Shown here piece by piece: positions 25,242-36,398 of a DNA stretch of 64,000 bases. Numbering within the stretch: position 1 is the first letter of the stretch; each line of letters opens with the position of its first letter. The DNA is taken from positions 3,348,001 through 3,412,000 of the forward strand of contig NZ_JAUSXM010000001.1 in assembly GCF_030815985.1 (NCBI RefSeq), written 5' to 3'. The position numbers and the translations under genes are program-made. Source of the DNA: Paenibacillus sp. W2I17 (lineage in GTDB: Bacteria; Bacillota; Bacilli; Paenibacillales; Paenibacillaceae). The notes under the pieces were generated by a model. That model saw only the letters and a program-made list of their open reading frames with translations. It had not been told where the DNA came from and did no database searches.

Positions 25242-28200
25242 TTATTGCTCGGTAACGGTTACACCTGCTGCTTTGTAGTAGTCCTCATTCACGTTGTTTA
25301 AAATGTTGGCCTTCATTAGAATGCCTACTCCGGCAAAGAGTCCGATTCCGTTTGTATTCCCTTCGATTCGGTTATGTTCAATCCACACATTCTCAGGGTC
25401 CCCTTCGCCGATATTGCCTGCTCCGGCATCACCTTTGTCGCGCTCAAGCCTCACACCCCAGTAACCGCTCGCCGTATTGTTAAGAATTACATTGCCGCGA
25501 ATCACCGTGCCCGGTCCGTTCAACACTTTGATCCCTGCTGCCTCTGCAATCATAGCGGTATTCTCGATGAGATTATCCTCAATTAGGGTATCGGGGGTAC
25601 CCATTGTTACCGAAATACCGATTCGGCTGTTCGTGATTGTGTTGTCATGAATGTAGTTCCCTTTGCCAGACTTGCTGTGGTTGCTGGGCGCCGAACCCCC
25701 GGTATTGCCGAGCCCAATCCCTGCGCCTGTCAATACGTCCGTAATGACATTGCCGGAAATTTCATTTAAATACTCCAGTTCACCATGAAGGTCGATGGCG
25801 TCCAACTTTGTTCCGCTAAAAGTATTGCCACGCAGCACGTTATTATGGGCCACAAACTGGATCAACGCTCCATGTCTCAGATAAGGTCCCTCAAACACGC
25901 TGTCCTCCACCACATTCCATAACGTATCATTGTCAAAGCCGAGTCGATCGGTTTTGGCTGTTCCCTGAATGGAAATGCCGTAACCTGAACCTCCAGGGCC
26001 CAGATCTGTTGAATTGCGGAAGGTTGCATGCTTCACAACAACATCGCGGCTGTGCTCAATACGGATCGCCATTCGTTTGAACTTCTCCACAATTACGCCG
26101 TCAATCGTAATGTCATACGATGGTGCCTCGCCATAATTGGCGATATGAATCATGCTATCCGGCCCCCCTGCGGAGGGGTTATTGGATTGATGATCGGTCG
26201 TGTAGCTGCCGGACCAGGCTGAAGTTATGGTCATGTTGGATACGAGAATGCTATGCTGAGCCGATGCTTTCAGAACGGCACTTCCCGTCACCTGATTCAG
26301 CGATGTCTTGAGCACAGTTCCTTCACGGCTCTCACCTCTCAGATTCACTCCGGATTTGAGCATCAGATTGGTGCTGCCATCCGGCCCGGATAACAAATTG
26401 TACACTCCATCAGGAAAAACACTTCATCCCCAACGTTGGCCTCGTCCATCGCAGCCTGTATAGCAGGGCGGTCATCACTCGTGTTGTCAGCAGGATCTGC
26501 TCCATAATCCCGCACATCAATTGTACGTCCGGTCACGGCATGTGGAGCATGGACAGCATGTGGTGTGCCATCTGTTTCCGTCAGACCTGGTGCGATAAAG
26601 GGCATCGTCCCTTCAGGTGGTTGTGGCACGATGTATGGAATCAGAGCCACAGGTGTCCCTCCCCCTGCAAAAGGAGCATACAGATGCACATCGGTCAGAC
26701 TTGTGTAAATACTTGCATCGGAATTGCCACGCCCGGTGATTCGCACATAACGTGCAGATATGTCCGGGATATCAAACGCCTGCATTTCGGTTGTATCCCC
26801 ACTGCTTTCGCCGTTAAATATCTGGGTCCACTGCTCACCGTCAACAGACGATTCCATCTCAAAAAATGTCTTTCGGATATCCCCTTTGTAAAAACCAATC
26901 CCAACATAACCCACTGGCTGTACCTGCCCCAGATCAAATGTGATCCATTGCCCCTCTCCTGCAACAGACCAGCGTGTATAGCTGTTATTGTCGAGAGTAT
27001 TGGTCGCAAGGTTACCATCGCTGCCACTTGCCGTGACGGAAGCCACAGGCAGGGACGATACCGGGACGTCAAGGGTTGTCATTTCGGTTGATAAAGCAGT
27101 GCTGACGTTGCCGGCCTCATCAATCGCCCTCACTTGAAAGGTGTACGATGTTCCAGCTGCAAGTCCGCTGTCCCGAAATGACTGCTTACCTTGTTCGCTC
27201 AGCAGAACGCCATCCCGATAAATCCGGTAAGCATATACAGCCGTATCGTCACTGGCAGCGGGCCATCTCAGTTCCGCAAAATCCGTTCCCCAGTTACGAA
27301 TCTCCAGCTCGGCTCCCTGCTCCCATTCGGGTGAATGCGTGTCACTGCCCTCTTCGATCAAAGCAATGACCGATAACTGTGGACGTGGATTGCTCGTTCC
27401 GTTGGCTTCCTTAGTATAGACGTTTACAGAGACGCCAGTTGATCCCGCATCCGCGAGCAAAAATGCCACTTGCCCCGCATCTGGACGACTCTTCACATAA
27501 TCGGTTACATCCACTTCATAGACGGCCGGACTTCCATTCCGATCTGCCGTGACCTGGAATGTGCCCAGCAACGAAGCTTCGCTCAGACTTTGTACGGGGG
27601 CATTCGACCAGGTTAATGATGATTCATTCCAGTCTGTAGCATCCAAACCGTACAGGGACAACTCCGTAGCGGTATTCGAAGTGCCTTTCTTCGCTGCAAT
27701 CCGCAGCCGATACCGGTCTCCTTCGGAATCATTTCCGGTCATATCAAATTTGAGATATACATATTTCTTGGTCGACGAAGTGGAAGAGATGCTTAGTAAT
27801 CCGGTACTGGAACCTGTAGCCTGATTGAAATTCAGATCAGGCTTGCTGCTGTCAATCGCCGCATCGTCGCTTGGCAGCTTGCTGGCGATGACCTTCTCCA
27901 TTAACGGTCGTTCTACTTCATCTTCGCCCTCGCCGGATGAAGTATCTTCGGGGTTGCTTTTGAAAATAATTGGCTCCGTAACGATCCGGTTCTTCACATG
28001 TTCATCCAGGAAGGCCCATGCCTCCGCATTGGCATTCTCAGAAGCTGCACCTGTAAATCCATGGCCCTGACCAGGTACAATCTTCACATCCACAATCGGC
28101 ACACCCGCAGATTGAAGCTGCTCTGCAAAAGTAACACTGTCCGTGTATGGAATGGTGGCGTCAGCATCCCCGTGGCGAATCCAGAACGGTGGATCATCAG

Positions 28201-29569
28201 GTGAAGCATAGGTGCCCGGCATCGCAAGTCTGGCCTGTTCCGGTACATCCAATGCGCGATGACCGCCAAGCAGAGCCGTGACAGAGCTATAATTATTGGC
28301 AAATGTCGTCGTAAAATCAGCGGGTCCGTACCAGTCGGCAACCGCCTGCACTTTGTCCGAATACTCAGGCCATCCACCAGAACCTTCGAGATCCGGTACC
28401 TCTACCGTGACCCCTGTATCAAGCACGACGGGATCACCAGCGACCAAGTCCCCCGTGGTCCCGAGTAATGCGGCCAGGTGACCGCCTGCAGATGATCCCC
28501 AGACGCCGATACGACTTGGGTCCAGATTGTACTGGGCGGCATGGGCCCGCAAATATCGAATAGCAAGTTTGATATCCTGAATCTGGGCAGGGAAAGGCGC
28601 CTCAGGCGTGAGCCGGTAGTCCAGAGATACACCGATGTAACCGCGTTTGAGTACATAATTGCATATTGAGTTCAATGCCTGCTTCCGATCCCCGTGATTC
28701 CACCCACCTCCGTGAATATAGATCATGACTGGCATCGGTTCAGCTGCCGCTGTCTCGGGAACGGCAATGGATGAATACATCGCCCGCCCACCAGCCATGC
28801 CAATCTCCACATCCTCGTATAAAGTCACTCCTTGTGGTGGCGTAAACTCAGTATTCTCTTCTCCAGGCGGCACTGGGGAAGGGGCAGGCGTTATACCCGG
28901 AATGGCCTGACCGTAAATGGCAACATTGTCGATATACATGTTGGCCTGCATGGCATCTCCTGTCCGAAATCGAATATTCACTGTACTGTTATTGTTCGCT
29001 TCGGAACCCAGCGTCCAGCTTTTTAAGGTATTGCCTTCCTTATTCTTCATATCTGGAGTTCCTGGAGGAAGTTCAAACGTCTCCAACGTCGTCCAGGAAA
29101 TACCTCCATCCTTCGACCATTCAATAATCACGCTTCCGCTTATATAGGAGGAAGCTCTTGTGTAGTAGCTTAGCCGGATGTTTCCGTAGCCGGTCAGATC
29201 AAGTGGCAGCGCGAGTGCATCGGTTCCATCTATCTTGACCATGTTGGGTTGGGATGGTGCGGTTGTTGAAGAAGACGTTTTGGCCTTGCTCCCGCCCGCA
29301 CCATCCTGATGCCATGGTGCCTTCAATGCAATTCCGCCCGTAGAGCCAAAATTGTCGGGATCATCAAAGTTTTCCGCGTAAATCTCCAGCTCGGGCCCCT
29401 CGGGTTCCGGGATATTTTCTTCCTGTGCAGCAGCATTGATAACAGAATGAGGAATATCGTCTTCCATCGCCCAGACTTCATGCACAGGAATGGCGATACC
29501 GGTAATGAGTATGAAAGATATGGCAACAAGTACAGCCCGCTTCGTCCACGTTTTGAACAAGTCCTTCAC
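25242..29569 (-). pseudogene. Giant secreted esterase / pectate-lyase-like protein, split by a one-base frameshift
   Basis: GTG start at 29569 with GGAGGGA upstream. The first frame gives 1068 residues to 26363; a second, 387 residues, runs from ~26405 to 25242. In order: signal peptide (~1-34), jelly-roll-like module (~60-225), alpha/beta-hydrolase (~243-548; HGGGW oxyanion motif, nucleophile Ser360 in GSSAGG, Asp in DADATIP, His in GQGHGF), DNRLRE-like module (~575-745), FN3 (~750-850), discoidin/F5-8C (~850-985), then a pectate-lyase beta-helix starting IDVRDYGADPADNTSDD. The helix continues only in the other frame (PDGVYNLLSGPDGS). The break is in an A5 run at 26415-26419 (T5 on the coding strand); six T would restore about 1440 residues. 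A sequencing error or a true mutation are both possible. Confidence 0.85.
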
Positions 29570-29664
29570 TTGTATCCCTCCGTATTCACCTGACTTGCCA
29601 CTCCAATGACAGAAAAACCTTCCGATCGCTGTGATCGTGTAAATGTATTGTTCAACTTATATAG

Positions 29665-31215
29665 TTAGCGACGCGGGGCTGACACTCCCTCACCCTTCTT
29701 AAATTTCTCCGTAGCTTCCTCGATGGCCTGATCGCCACCTTTGGATTTCCATTCCTCAACCACTTTTGGCCAATCGGAGATGGGCTCCTTACCATAAACC
29801 ATCTTGATCATGTGTGTGAGCAATACTTGAGGAGGTGTATCCGAATTGGGAGCAATCTCGGGATTCTGCACAAAGGCCTCCAACCGCGGATCAAAGTTGA
29901 TGCCATCCCGGCCTTCTTTGGCTAAAATCGTATCGTAAATATTCATCAGTTTCCTGCCTTCTTCTGTCAGCGATAACGAGCCTTTATTGTATGTTGTGTC
30001 CTGTACAAACCATAAGAACGACTGACGGTAACGCTCTTCGTCCACACCAGCGGAATCCGTTGGAGCCGTGTACGAAATCACGCCATTATCCTCTGTGTAG
30101 GTTTCTCCTTCCGTGCCATACGTGAAAAACTTCTCTGCTTCATCGGAAACCATCCAGTTAAAAAAACGGATAATGGAAGCCGGATCAGCCGCATCCTTAT
30201 TGATAAAGTAAGCACGTGTCACCGGACCGTACAGATAATAACCACCCTTTCCGTCGGGACCAACAGGGGAAGGGATAATTTCGATTTTGGCATCGGGAAC
30301 CGACGCTTTAATCTGCTTCTCCCATTGAATCAGTTCGTTGGCGTTCATCGACCACATGCCCGCCTTGCCGGAGAGAATCGTATTTTTGAATACCGTCGAA
30401 TTGATGGTCGCAAACTCTTTGTTAATCAGCCCTTCTTCGTACATCGTCTTATAAACCGTCAGGGCTTGCTGCATATTCTCGTTATCCATGAATTTGGGTA
30501 CAATCTGGTCGCCCTGCTGCTCCATCATGGACAGGAACTGCTGCACATCATAGGCACCAAAGAAGGTATCCGCATATTTGAAATCTTCACGCCCCATATA
30601 TGGATTCTCCACGCCAAGCTTTTTAAAGGCGCGCAGCACTTCCAATGTTTCTTCCACCGTGGTAGGCACTGGCAATCCCGTTTGATCCAGCAGATCCTTA
30701 CGAATCCAGGTTGCCCGGCGGGATGGATTGGATAAATATTCGGGGATGGCATAGATCTGCCCGTCATGGGTTACCTGGTCCCAGGCTTCCTTCGGCACGG
30801 CTTTGAGCAAATCTTGCCCATACTGCTGCAACAGCTCATCCAGCGGCTGGAATACTCCGGCTTCGACCGAACCGGCCATCTCCTTACCGTTGACGCCGCC
30901 ATCACCCTGCACTACATCAGGAATATCATTGGTGGCAAACATCTGGACCATTTTCTGCTCATATTCCTTATGAGGCACAAGCACGATTTTCAGATCGCTA
31001 TTGGTCAGCTCCTCCAGCTTTTTCACCCATTTATCCTGGTTGATGTCCGGTGACTTTTCCACATACGTATACGCCAGCGTTCGCAATGACATGGAGAACC
31101 TCGTCTTGCCGTCTCCTCCATTCTCACCGGATTCCGCCCCGCTTCCCTTGCTGCATCCCGCCATGAAGGTTGCCGCCAGCAATAGCGCCATGCCTGTGAC
31201 CATCCACTTTTTCAT
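29665..31215 (-). CDS. Extracellular sugar-binding lipoprotein (LplA-like)
   Basis: 516 residues with lipobox FMAGC (Cys ~21). Family 1 solute-binding protein of the long LplA/YtcQ class: SPDINQDKWVKKLEELTNSDLKI, GDGGVNGKEMAGSVEAGVF, RATWIRKDLLDQTGLPVPTTVEETLEVLRAFK and FFNWMVSDEAEKFFTYGTEGETY. It is the binding partner of the permeases at 37475-39343, where such oligosaccharide importers usually lack their own ATPase. It is separated from them by regulatory and enzyme genes and by a terminator at 31286, so it likely has its own promoter and cre-like box. Confidence 0.9.
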   Translation of the reverse strand: MKKWMVTGMALLLAATFMAGCSKGSGAESGENGGDGKTRFSMSLRTLAYTYVEKSPDINQDKWVKKLEELTNSDLKIVLVPHKEYEQKMVQMFATNDIPDVVQGDGGVNGKEMAGSVEAGVFQPLDELLQQYGQDLLKAVPKEAWDQVTHDGQIYAIPEYLSNPSRRATWIRKDLLDQTGLPVPTTVEETLEVLRAFKKLGVENPYMGREDFKYADTFFGAYDVQQFLSMMEQQGDQIVPKFMDNENMQQALTVYKTMYEEGLINKEFATINSTVFKNTILSGKAGMWSMNANELIQWEKQIKASVPDAKIEIIPSPVGPDGKGGYYLYGPVTRAYFINKDAADPASIIRFFNWMVSDEAEKFFTYGTEGETYTEDNGVISYTAPTDSAGVDEERYRQSFLWFVQDTTYNKGSLSLTEEGRKLMNIYDTILAKEGRDGINFDPRLEAFVQNPEIAPNSDTPPQVLLTHMIKMVYGKEPISDWPKVVEEWKSKGGDQAIEEATEKFKKGEGVSAPRR

Positions 31216-31260
31216 GCTACCCCTCTTTTCATCCTGATTTAGGTTTAGGTATCACTTATA

Positions 31261-31276
31261 TGTGAAGCGCTTTCAT
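31261..31276 (-). promoter_or_regulatory. cre-like box before the binding-protein gene
   Basis: The core AAGCGCTTTCA matches half of the palindromic cre TGAAAGCGCTTTCA; the other half lacks one base. It lies about 45-60 bases before the ATG at 31215, in the promoter zone. Confidence 0.45.
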
Positions 31277-31285
31277 GAAGATGAT

Positions 31286-31322
31286 AAAACATCCCCACCG
31301 CCTGCAACAATGGGGATGTTTT
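31286..31322 (-). terminator. Terminator between the lyase and binding-protein genes
   Basis: AAAACATCCCC (31286-31296) pairs exactly with GGGGATGTTTT (31312-31322). On the minus strand it follows the heparinase-like gene and ends in TTTT, so the locus is split into two transcripts. Confidence 0.85.
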
Positions 31323-31356
31323 AGATGAGATTGCGTTTTCTTTAGGTCAGCACTTA

Positions 31357-33726
31357 CTAGTACGTCTTGGATACCTCGATCTTCTTTGTTACACCGTTGT
31401 CGGTAAAATAGAGATGGATACCGTGATCTTGGTCATCGATGAAATAAGGGACATACTTCGGCTCCTCGATCTTGTAAGGTACAAGCAGCGTAACAATTGT
31501 ATGACTTGTGGCAGACCGCGTTTCCGCGCTCAGATGATAATGTCTGTCCAGCCCTTCGTACTCTGCCGGGTCCACCTCTGCAAATTGATCCGTCTGGCTA
31601 AGCGACAGCTCACCGGAGGAAGCATATACAAATGTCCCCTCAAGCCCCGCCTTAGTACCGTTCAGACGGAAGCTCTGCCCTTTCAACTGTAGCGGGTGCA
31701 GTGCATGGAACAGCCATTGAATGCTGTCCGGTTTCTCTAGATCAATGTGGTCGACAATAACGAAGTAGGCGGATTGCAGAAAATGAATTTCCCGTACAAC
31801 ACGCTTCACATGGGGAACAGTGCTGGCATAGGCATCGGTCGCTACCGCACGCACATAACCATCGCCATCCCGCCAATAGGCCTCTTCGATCTGTCCGGTT
31901 GCAGCCATATTCAGCACCTTGTTGTTCTCGGCATACTGCCCTGCTCCGCCAATCAGCAGATTGTTTTTGGAGCGTGTCTGCCTGCGCCATTCCCGGTGAA
32001 AGGAGCTTCCATGCGCAATATAATAGCCGGTATCCGCGGCGAGTGGCTCACCGAATGCATGCAAAGTGAAGCTGTTCTGATCCGCATGACTGTGGCTGAT
32101 CGAGCCATAACGGCTTGACTTGAGCAGAAACATCATATGCTCATCCGGATCGTCCATCCGATGATGCATGGCTACCCACCCCACATCACGGAACCATTTA
32201 AGCGGCTCGATATCCACAGGCGACTCTTCCTCCACCTGCGGATAATCGTGGCGGTATACTAATTCGTCAAAGTTAAAGTCCCACCAACCGTAGTTATAAA
32301 AAGCTCCCTCGGTCCCCGGGTCTGATTGACGTACACGCTCAAAATACCACTGGTACCAGCGATTGCCTGTAACCCCAGCCAGTTGGCGCACAAGATAACC
32401 TGTTTTCAAGTTTACCGGGTCACCCAGCGTAGACTGGTCCCCAAAGCTGGCGCGCCGTGCATCAGGCGGATAGACGTAGAACGGAAAATCCCCGGTACGT
32501 TGGAAGAATGGTCGACGGAAAAAGTCGATACCCGCATAGTTTCGCAGCAAATTCATCGCTTCGGTCACATAGGCCATGCCTGTTGTCCAATACATCGGGC
32601 CTTCGGCCCATCCCCCATCACTGCCTCCCCAAGGAGAGTACAGACAGGCATAATAATCGATTGCATAATCCAGCCACTCTGCAGCCTGCTGCTCCTCATG
32701 CAACAAGGCCATACAGCAGGGCACAAGCACGGAAGACAATGAACGCACCGCATGGCTGTCATAGGGTACATGATGAATCTTCGAGCGGACCATCACATGC
32801 TGGGCTACCTGTTCTGTCCGCCGCAGCAAACTGCGCCTGACCGCTTCCTGCTCTTCACTGTTCAACTCATCATGCAGCCAGTCATAACCCCAAGCAAGCG
32901 CAGCTGCGACCCGAAAAGCCGCCTCGTCATTATAATCGCGGGAGGTCGTTCCCTCCGTATCCCAAGCTGCCACATGCAACAGCCAGGTTTTCGCCGCTTC
33001 AAGCAGCCGTTCGTCTCGAAGCACTCGCCCAGCGATACTCAGATGACGAATCGCATATAACACTTCCTGACAGTCAATATACATTTGCCTCCAGAGTGCG
33101 GCAACACGTTTGTTCTCCGGGTAAGGCTGCGGTTCACGAATGGGCTCACGGTTTGCCCATGGCTCCACGGAATTTGCCATAAACGCATCCCAGCCGCAGT
33201 ATGTAGCATCTGACGCAATGGCATCCGCAAGTGCATTCAGCCCACGCTCACCAAGCCACAGCCGTGGGTGAGACGTGTCTGTGGAAACATATCGCTGTGC
33301 CCGGGAAGGCAGCGGTGTTTCCGGTAATCCCGCTGACACCGTAAACCGCCGCACCTCACTCCAAGCCGACATTTCCCCTTGCTTCCCTTGCGAAGCATGC
33401 CCTTCGGCTTCACTCCCTTGCTGCACTGGATAATTTACAAGCAGCGCATATCGCCAATAATAATCCCCAGGTTCAAACACCCGGTCAGGCGTGAAAAAGT
33501 TATACGGGAGCGGCGCAAAGGTCATCGTCTCTTCTTCCTGAAAAGAAGGGCTCGCCGACACTTGCAGCAGATAGGCATTCTCATCCTCCTGCTGTGCCGC
33601 CATCCAGGTAAACCTTGGCGGATTCTCTGCCAGAACGGAATGCTCGTCAGGGGCATAGTCCACATGGAACGGCCCGCTGATGGGTTGGTACAACGATCTT
33701 TCTGCAAGCTTTCGCTTCACTTCCAT
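31357..33726 (-). CDS. Heparinase II/III-family polysaccharide lyase with DUF4962-type N-terminus
   Basis: 789 residues, AAGGAGG before the ATG at 33726, and no signal peptide, so it acts in the cytoplasm. The N-terminal part (~15-130) is a beta-sandwich (PPRFTWMAAQ). An alpha-toroid (~170-480) contains LYSPWGGSDGGWAEGPMYWTTGMAYV, which is typical of DUF4962 lyases. The heparinase II/III beta-domain (~520-780) has SRYGSISHSHADQNSFTLHAFGEPLAADTGYY with the catalytic-type His/Tyr and metal ligands. Family members cleave uronate-containing oligosaccharides (alginate, heparin and others) to unsaturated products. The exact polymer is unknown here. Confidence 0.85.
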   Translation of the reverse strand: MEVKRKLAERSLYQPISGPFHVDYAPDEHSVLAENPPRFTWMAAQQEDENAYLLQVSASPSFQEEETMTFAPLPYNFFTPDRVFEPGDYYWRYALLVNYPVQQGSEAEGHASQGKQGEMSAWSEVRRFTVSAGLPETPLPSRAQRYVSTDTSHPRLWLGERGLNALADAIASDATYCGWDAFMANSVEPWANREPIREPQPYPENKRVAALWRQMYIDCQEVLYAIRHLSIAGRVLRDERLLEAAKTWLLHVAAWDTEGTTSRDYNDEAAFRVAAALAWGYDWLHDELNSEEQEAVRRSLLRRTEQVAQHVMVRSKIHHVPYDSHAVRSLSSVLVPCCMALLHEEQQAAEWLDYAIDYYACLYSPWGGSDGGWAEGPMYWTTGMAYVTEAMNLLRNYAGIDFFRRPFFQRTGDFPFYVYPPDARRASFGDQSTLGDPVNLKTGYLVRQLAGVTGNRWYQWYFERVRQSDPGTEGAFYNYGWWDFNFDELVYRHDYPQVEEESPVDIEPLKWFRDVGWVAMHHRMDDPDEHMMFLLKSSRYGSISHSHADQNSFTLHAFGEPLAADTGYYIAHGSSFHREWRRQTRSKNNLLIGGAGQYAENNKVLNMAATGQIEEAYWRDGDGYVRAVATDAYASTVPHVKRVVREIHFLQSAYFVIVDHIDLEKPDSIQWLFHALHPLQLKGQSFRLNGTKAGLEGTFVYASSGELSLSQTDQFAEVDPAEYEGLDRHYHLSAETRSATSHTIVTLLVPYKIEEPKYVPYFIDDQDHGIHLYFTDNGVTKKIEVSKTY

Positions 33727-33760
33727 CGTTTTTCCCCCTCCTTATCACAATGTTGTAACA

Positions 33761-34528
33761 TCAACGCATATACATGCCACCATTGATTTCAAGCGTCTCT
33801 CCGGTAATAAAAGAACCCAGGTCGGAACACAGGTACAACGCCGCTCCTGCGACATCATCGGGAGTCCCTTCCCGTCCAAGCGGGATGCTGTTTACCGCAG
33901 AAGACCGGCCTTCTGCCGAGGTGAACGTAGCATGGAAAGCCGTCTGTCCGATGAAGCCCGGGGAGAGCGCATTCACCGTAATCCCGCCAGGGGCAAGCTC
34001 TTTGGCAAGCCCTTTGGTCAACGCCATGACAGCCGCCTTGGATGCTGCGTAAATAGCTGCACCCGGCCCGCCCCCATTATGGGCCGCTACGGAGGTCAGA
34101 TTGATAATTCGTCCGCCACCAGCCGCCCTCATGCCAGGAATGACTGCTTTGGAGACAAAGACGGTGCTCTTCAGATTGACATCCATAACTCGGCTGTACA
34201 GCTCCTCACTCATCGTTTCAATGGGGCTTCGCTCCACCAGATGTCCCGCGTTGTTAACCAACAGGTCAATTGGACCGCCGAAACGGTGTGTAATATCTTC
34301 AATCATCGCTCTGATCGCATCCGTATCCGTCACATCTGCCTGAAATGCCGCCGCTTCACCACCAGCATCCCGGATTGCGGTCACGACTTCCTCCGCCCGC
34401 TCCATATTATGCAGACCATTCACAGCAACCTTCGCCCCGCAACGAGCCAACGCTCCAGCGATAGCAGCACCAATCCCTCCACTGGAACCTGTTACCAATG
34501 CGATTTTGTTCTGTAAATTGATATTCAT
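33761..34528 (-). CDS. SDR-family oxidoreductase, candidate uronate-derivative reductase
   Basis: 255 residues, AAGGAGGA before ATG 34528. Classical short-chain dehydrogenase: cofactor motif TGSSGGIGAAIAGAL, NNAGHL, catalytic Ser in LTSVAAHN and YAASKAA (Tyr and Lys), and PGFIGQ. It is FabG/KduD-like in length. In this operon with a lyase and a tautomerase, the natural guess is reduction of the open-chain unsaturated uronate product (for example DEH to KDG). Cofactor choice and substrate are not visible from sequence alone. Confidence 0.88.
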   Translation of the reverse strand: MNINLQNKIALVTGSSGGIGAAIAGALARCGAKVAVNGLHNMERAEEVVTAIRDAGGEAAAFQADVTDTDAIRAMIEDITHRFGGPIDLLVNNAGHLVERSPIETMSEELYSRVMDVNLKSTVFVSKAVIPGMRAAGGGRIINLTSVAAHNGGGPGAAIYAASKAAVMALTKGLAKELAPGGITVNALSPGFIGQTAFHATFTSAEGRSSAVNSIPLGREGTPDDVAGAALYLCSDLGSFITGETLEINGGMYMR

Positions 34529-34559
34529 GTTTTATCTTCCTCCTTGTTATTGGACTGAA

Positions 34560-36398
34560 TTAAATTCGCTTGCTGTGCTGGTCCGCCGGAAGGGCCATCG
34601 TAATCGTCGTTCCCAAGCCTTCCTCACTCTCCATCATCAAGCCGTACGTCTCTCCAAATACGAGCTGAATCCTGCGATGCACATTCATAAGTCCGATCCC
34701 CCCGCGGTGATAAACATCATCCGTGTCTTCACCTGCCAGACGGTTCAGTTCAAGACGGCGACGCAGTTTCTCCAGACGTGCCTTGCTCATGCCCATACCA
34801 TTATCCTGAACGATGACAAGAAATCGATCATCCAGACGCCGAGCATCGATGCGGATAAAATGACCCGGTTCCATGCCCCGTGGAAACGCATGTTGCAGCA
34901 CATTTTCCACCAGGGGCTGGAGGGTGAGACGAACCATCTTTTCCAACAATAGATCCGGTGCAATGATGACCTCAACTTCAAGCTCCCGATCCATACGATG
35001 TTTCATGATGGAAAGGTAGGCCAGCACATGCTTCAGCTCATTGGCAACCGTAATTTCCTCCAGATTGGTCTGAATGGAATAACGGAGCATATGAGCCATC
35101 GATTCCACCATCTGCGTAATTTCTTCGGAATCCTGTACGACGGCATAACATTTGATCGTCTCCAATGTGTTGTAGAGAAAATGCGGATTGATCTGCAACT
35201 GGAGCGCCTGAAATTCCGCACGGTGTCGTTCCAACGCTTCCTGCTGTAGCTCAATTTCCGACTTCTGGCGGCGCAACTCCGACTCATATACACTCTCAAT
35301 CATGTCCGACAAACGGCTGACCATCAGATTATAGCTGCGAATCAGCACTCCGATCTCATCGCGCCTTTCCTTCATCTCCACCTTGTTCCAGATTCCCTTC
35401 TCCGTCTGTCTCATTCCGTTCATCAGCACACGAATGGGTTCTACTTGAGATGCTCCGATCCGGTAGGCCACCACAAGCGCAGCGAGCAAGGTCCCTGCAC
35501 CAACCCATAATGTAGCTGAGCGGATTGTTGCTATCGGCCTTTGAAGCTCCGACAGCGGCACGGAAGCAACAAAGCGCCAGCCCGAATAGGCAGACAGCTC
35601 CGATATAAACAGCCGTTTGGTGCCATCCGTGTTCTGTTCCAGTGACCCTGCCTCCATGTGCATAAGTCTGTCCACGGTGCTGGACGACATCACGGTCTGC
35701 GCCTCCTCGTCCCCAGGAGTGTAGATGACATTTCCGTTCTGATCCATCACATACTGATAGCCCCCTTGACCGAGATCGAGTTCTCCCCAGATGTTGTCAA
35801 GCTCCAGCACATTCACTTCCATCGCCAGCACTCCGTTTGGTGTATAGGAGGACACCCCCCTGATCCGGCGCGCAATCGTAATGACGTTTGCATTCTGTCC
35901 ACTGCGAATACTGCGGGTGAGCAAAGTCGATTCACCATTCGCAGGGGTTGCAGCGAGTAACTCCTTATACTGCTGTGCAGCATCGATATCGGGTATGCCC
36001 GCTGAATTCTGGTTGTCATCGATGACAACCCGCCCGTTCTCCCCGATAACATACAGGAACTTGATCTGTGGATATAACATAAAAACAGGCGGGAACACGT
36101 TTCTTTTAATCTGACGGCTGTACTCGTAATAGGCATAACTGTCCTCCGAATTCATATCGAGAAAGTGCTTCACACTTCCGTTCGAGAGAATGGAGTAGGT
36201 AGCACGATCATAATTTTGCAAATACAGATCGGTCTGGTACGCCGTATTACGCATCGTTTGGGCGATGTTGTCCGCCAGCTGATCGTTCATCTCAGTTGAG
36301 GCATAGGTATAGGTAAACAAGCCAATAGCGGACAGGGACAACGTAATTACGATGGCAAAATGAAAGAACAGGCGGATCGACAGGCTGCGCTTCATCAT
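34560..36398 (-). CDS. YesM-type sensor histidine kinase of the polysaccharide locus
   Basis: 612 residues. One N-terminal membrane helix (~10-32), an extracellular Cache-like sensor, a second helix (~292-312), HAMP and a coiled-coil stretch rich in Glu/Gln. The LytS/YesM kinase core has phospho-His in LQINPHFLYNTLETIKCYA, ATPase motifs LQPLVENVLQHAF, DNGMGM and GGIGLMNVHRRI. The start overlaps the response-regulator stop by 4 bases. It probably senses the polysaccharide products and controls the locus through the regulator at 36395. Confidence 0.92.
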   Translation of the reverse strand: MMKRSLSIRLFFHFAIVITLSLSAIGLFTYTYASTEMNDQLADNIAQTMRNTAYQTDLYLQNYDRATYSILSNGSVKHFLDMNSEDSYAYYEYSRQIKRNVFPPVFMLYPQIKFLYVIGENGRVVIDDNQNSAGIPDIDAAQQYKELLAATPANGESTLLTRSIRSGQNANVITIARRIRGVSSYTPNGVLAMEVNVLELDNIWGELDLGQGGYQYVMDQNGNVIYTPGDEEAQTVMSSSTVDRLMHMEAGSLEQNTDGTKRLFISELSAYSGWRFVASVPLSELQRPIATIRSATLWVGAGTLLAALVVAYRIGASQVEPIRVLMNGMRQTEKGIWNKVEMKERRDEIGVLIRSYNLMVSRLSDMIESVYESELRRQKSEIELQQEALERHRAEFQALQLQINPHFLYNTLETIKCYAVVQDSEEITQMVESMAHMLRYSIQTNLEEITVANELKHVLAYLSIMKHRMDRELEVEVIIAPDLLLEKMVRLTLQPLVENVLQHAFPRGMEPGHFIRIDARRLDDRFLVIVQDNGMGMSKARLEKLRRRLELNRLAGEDTDDVYHRGGIGLMNVHRRIQLVFGETYGLMMESEEGLGTTITMALPADQHSKRI

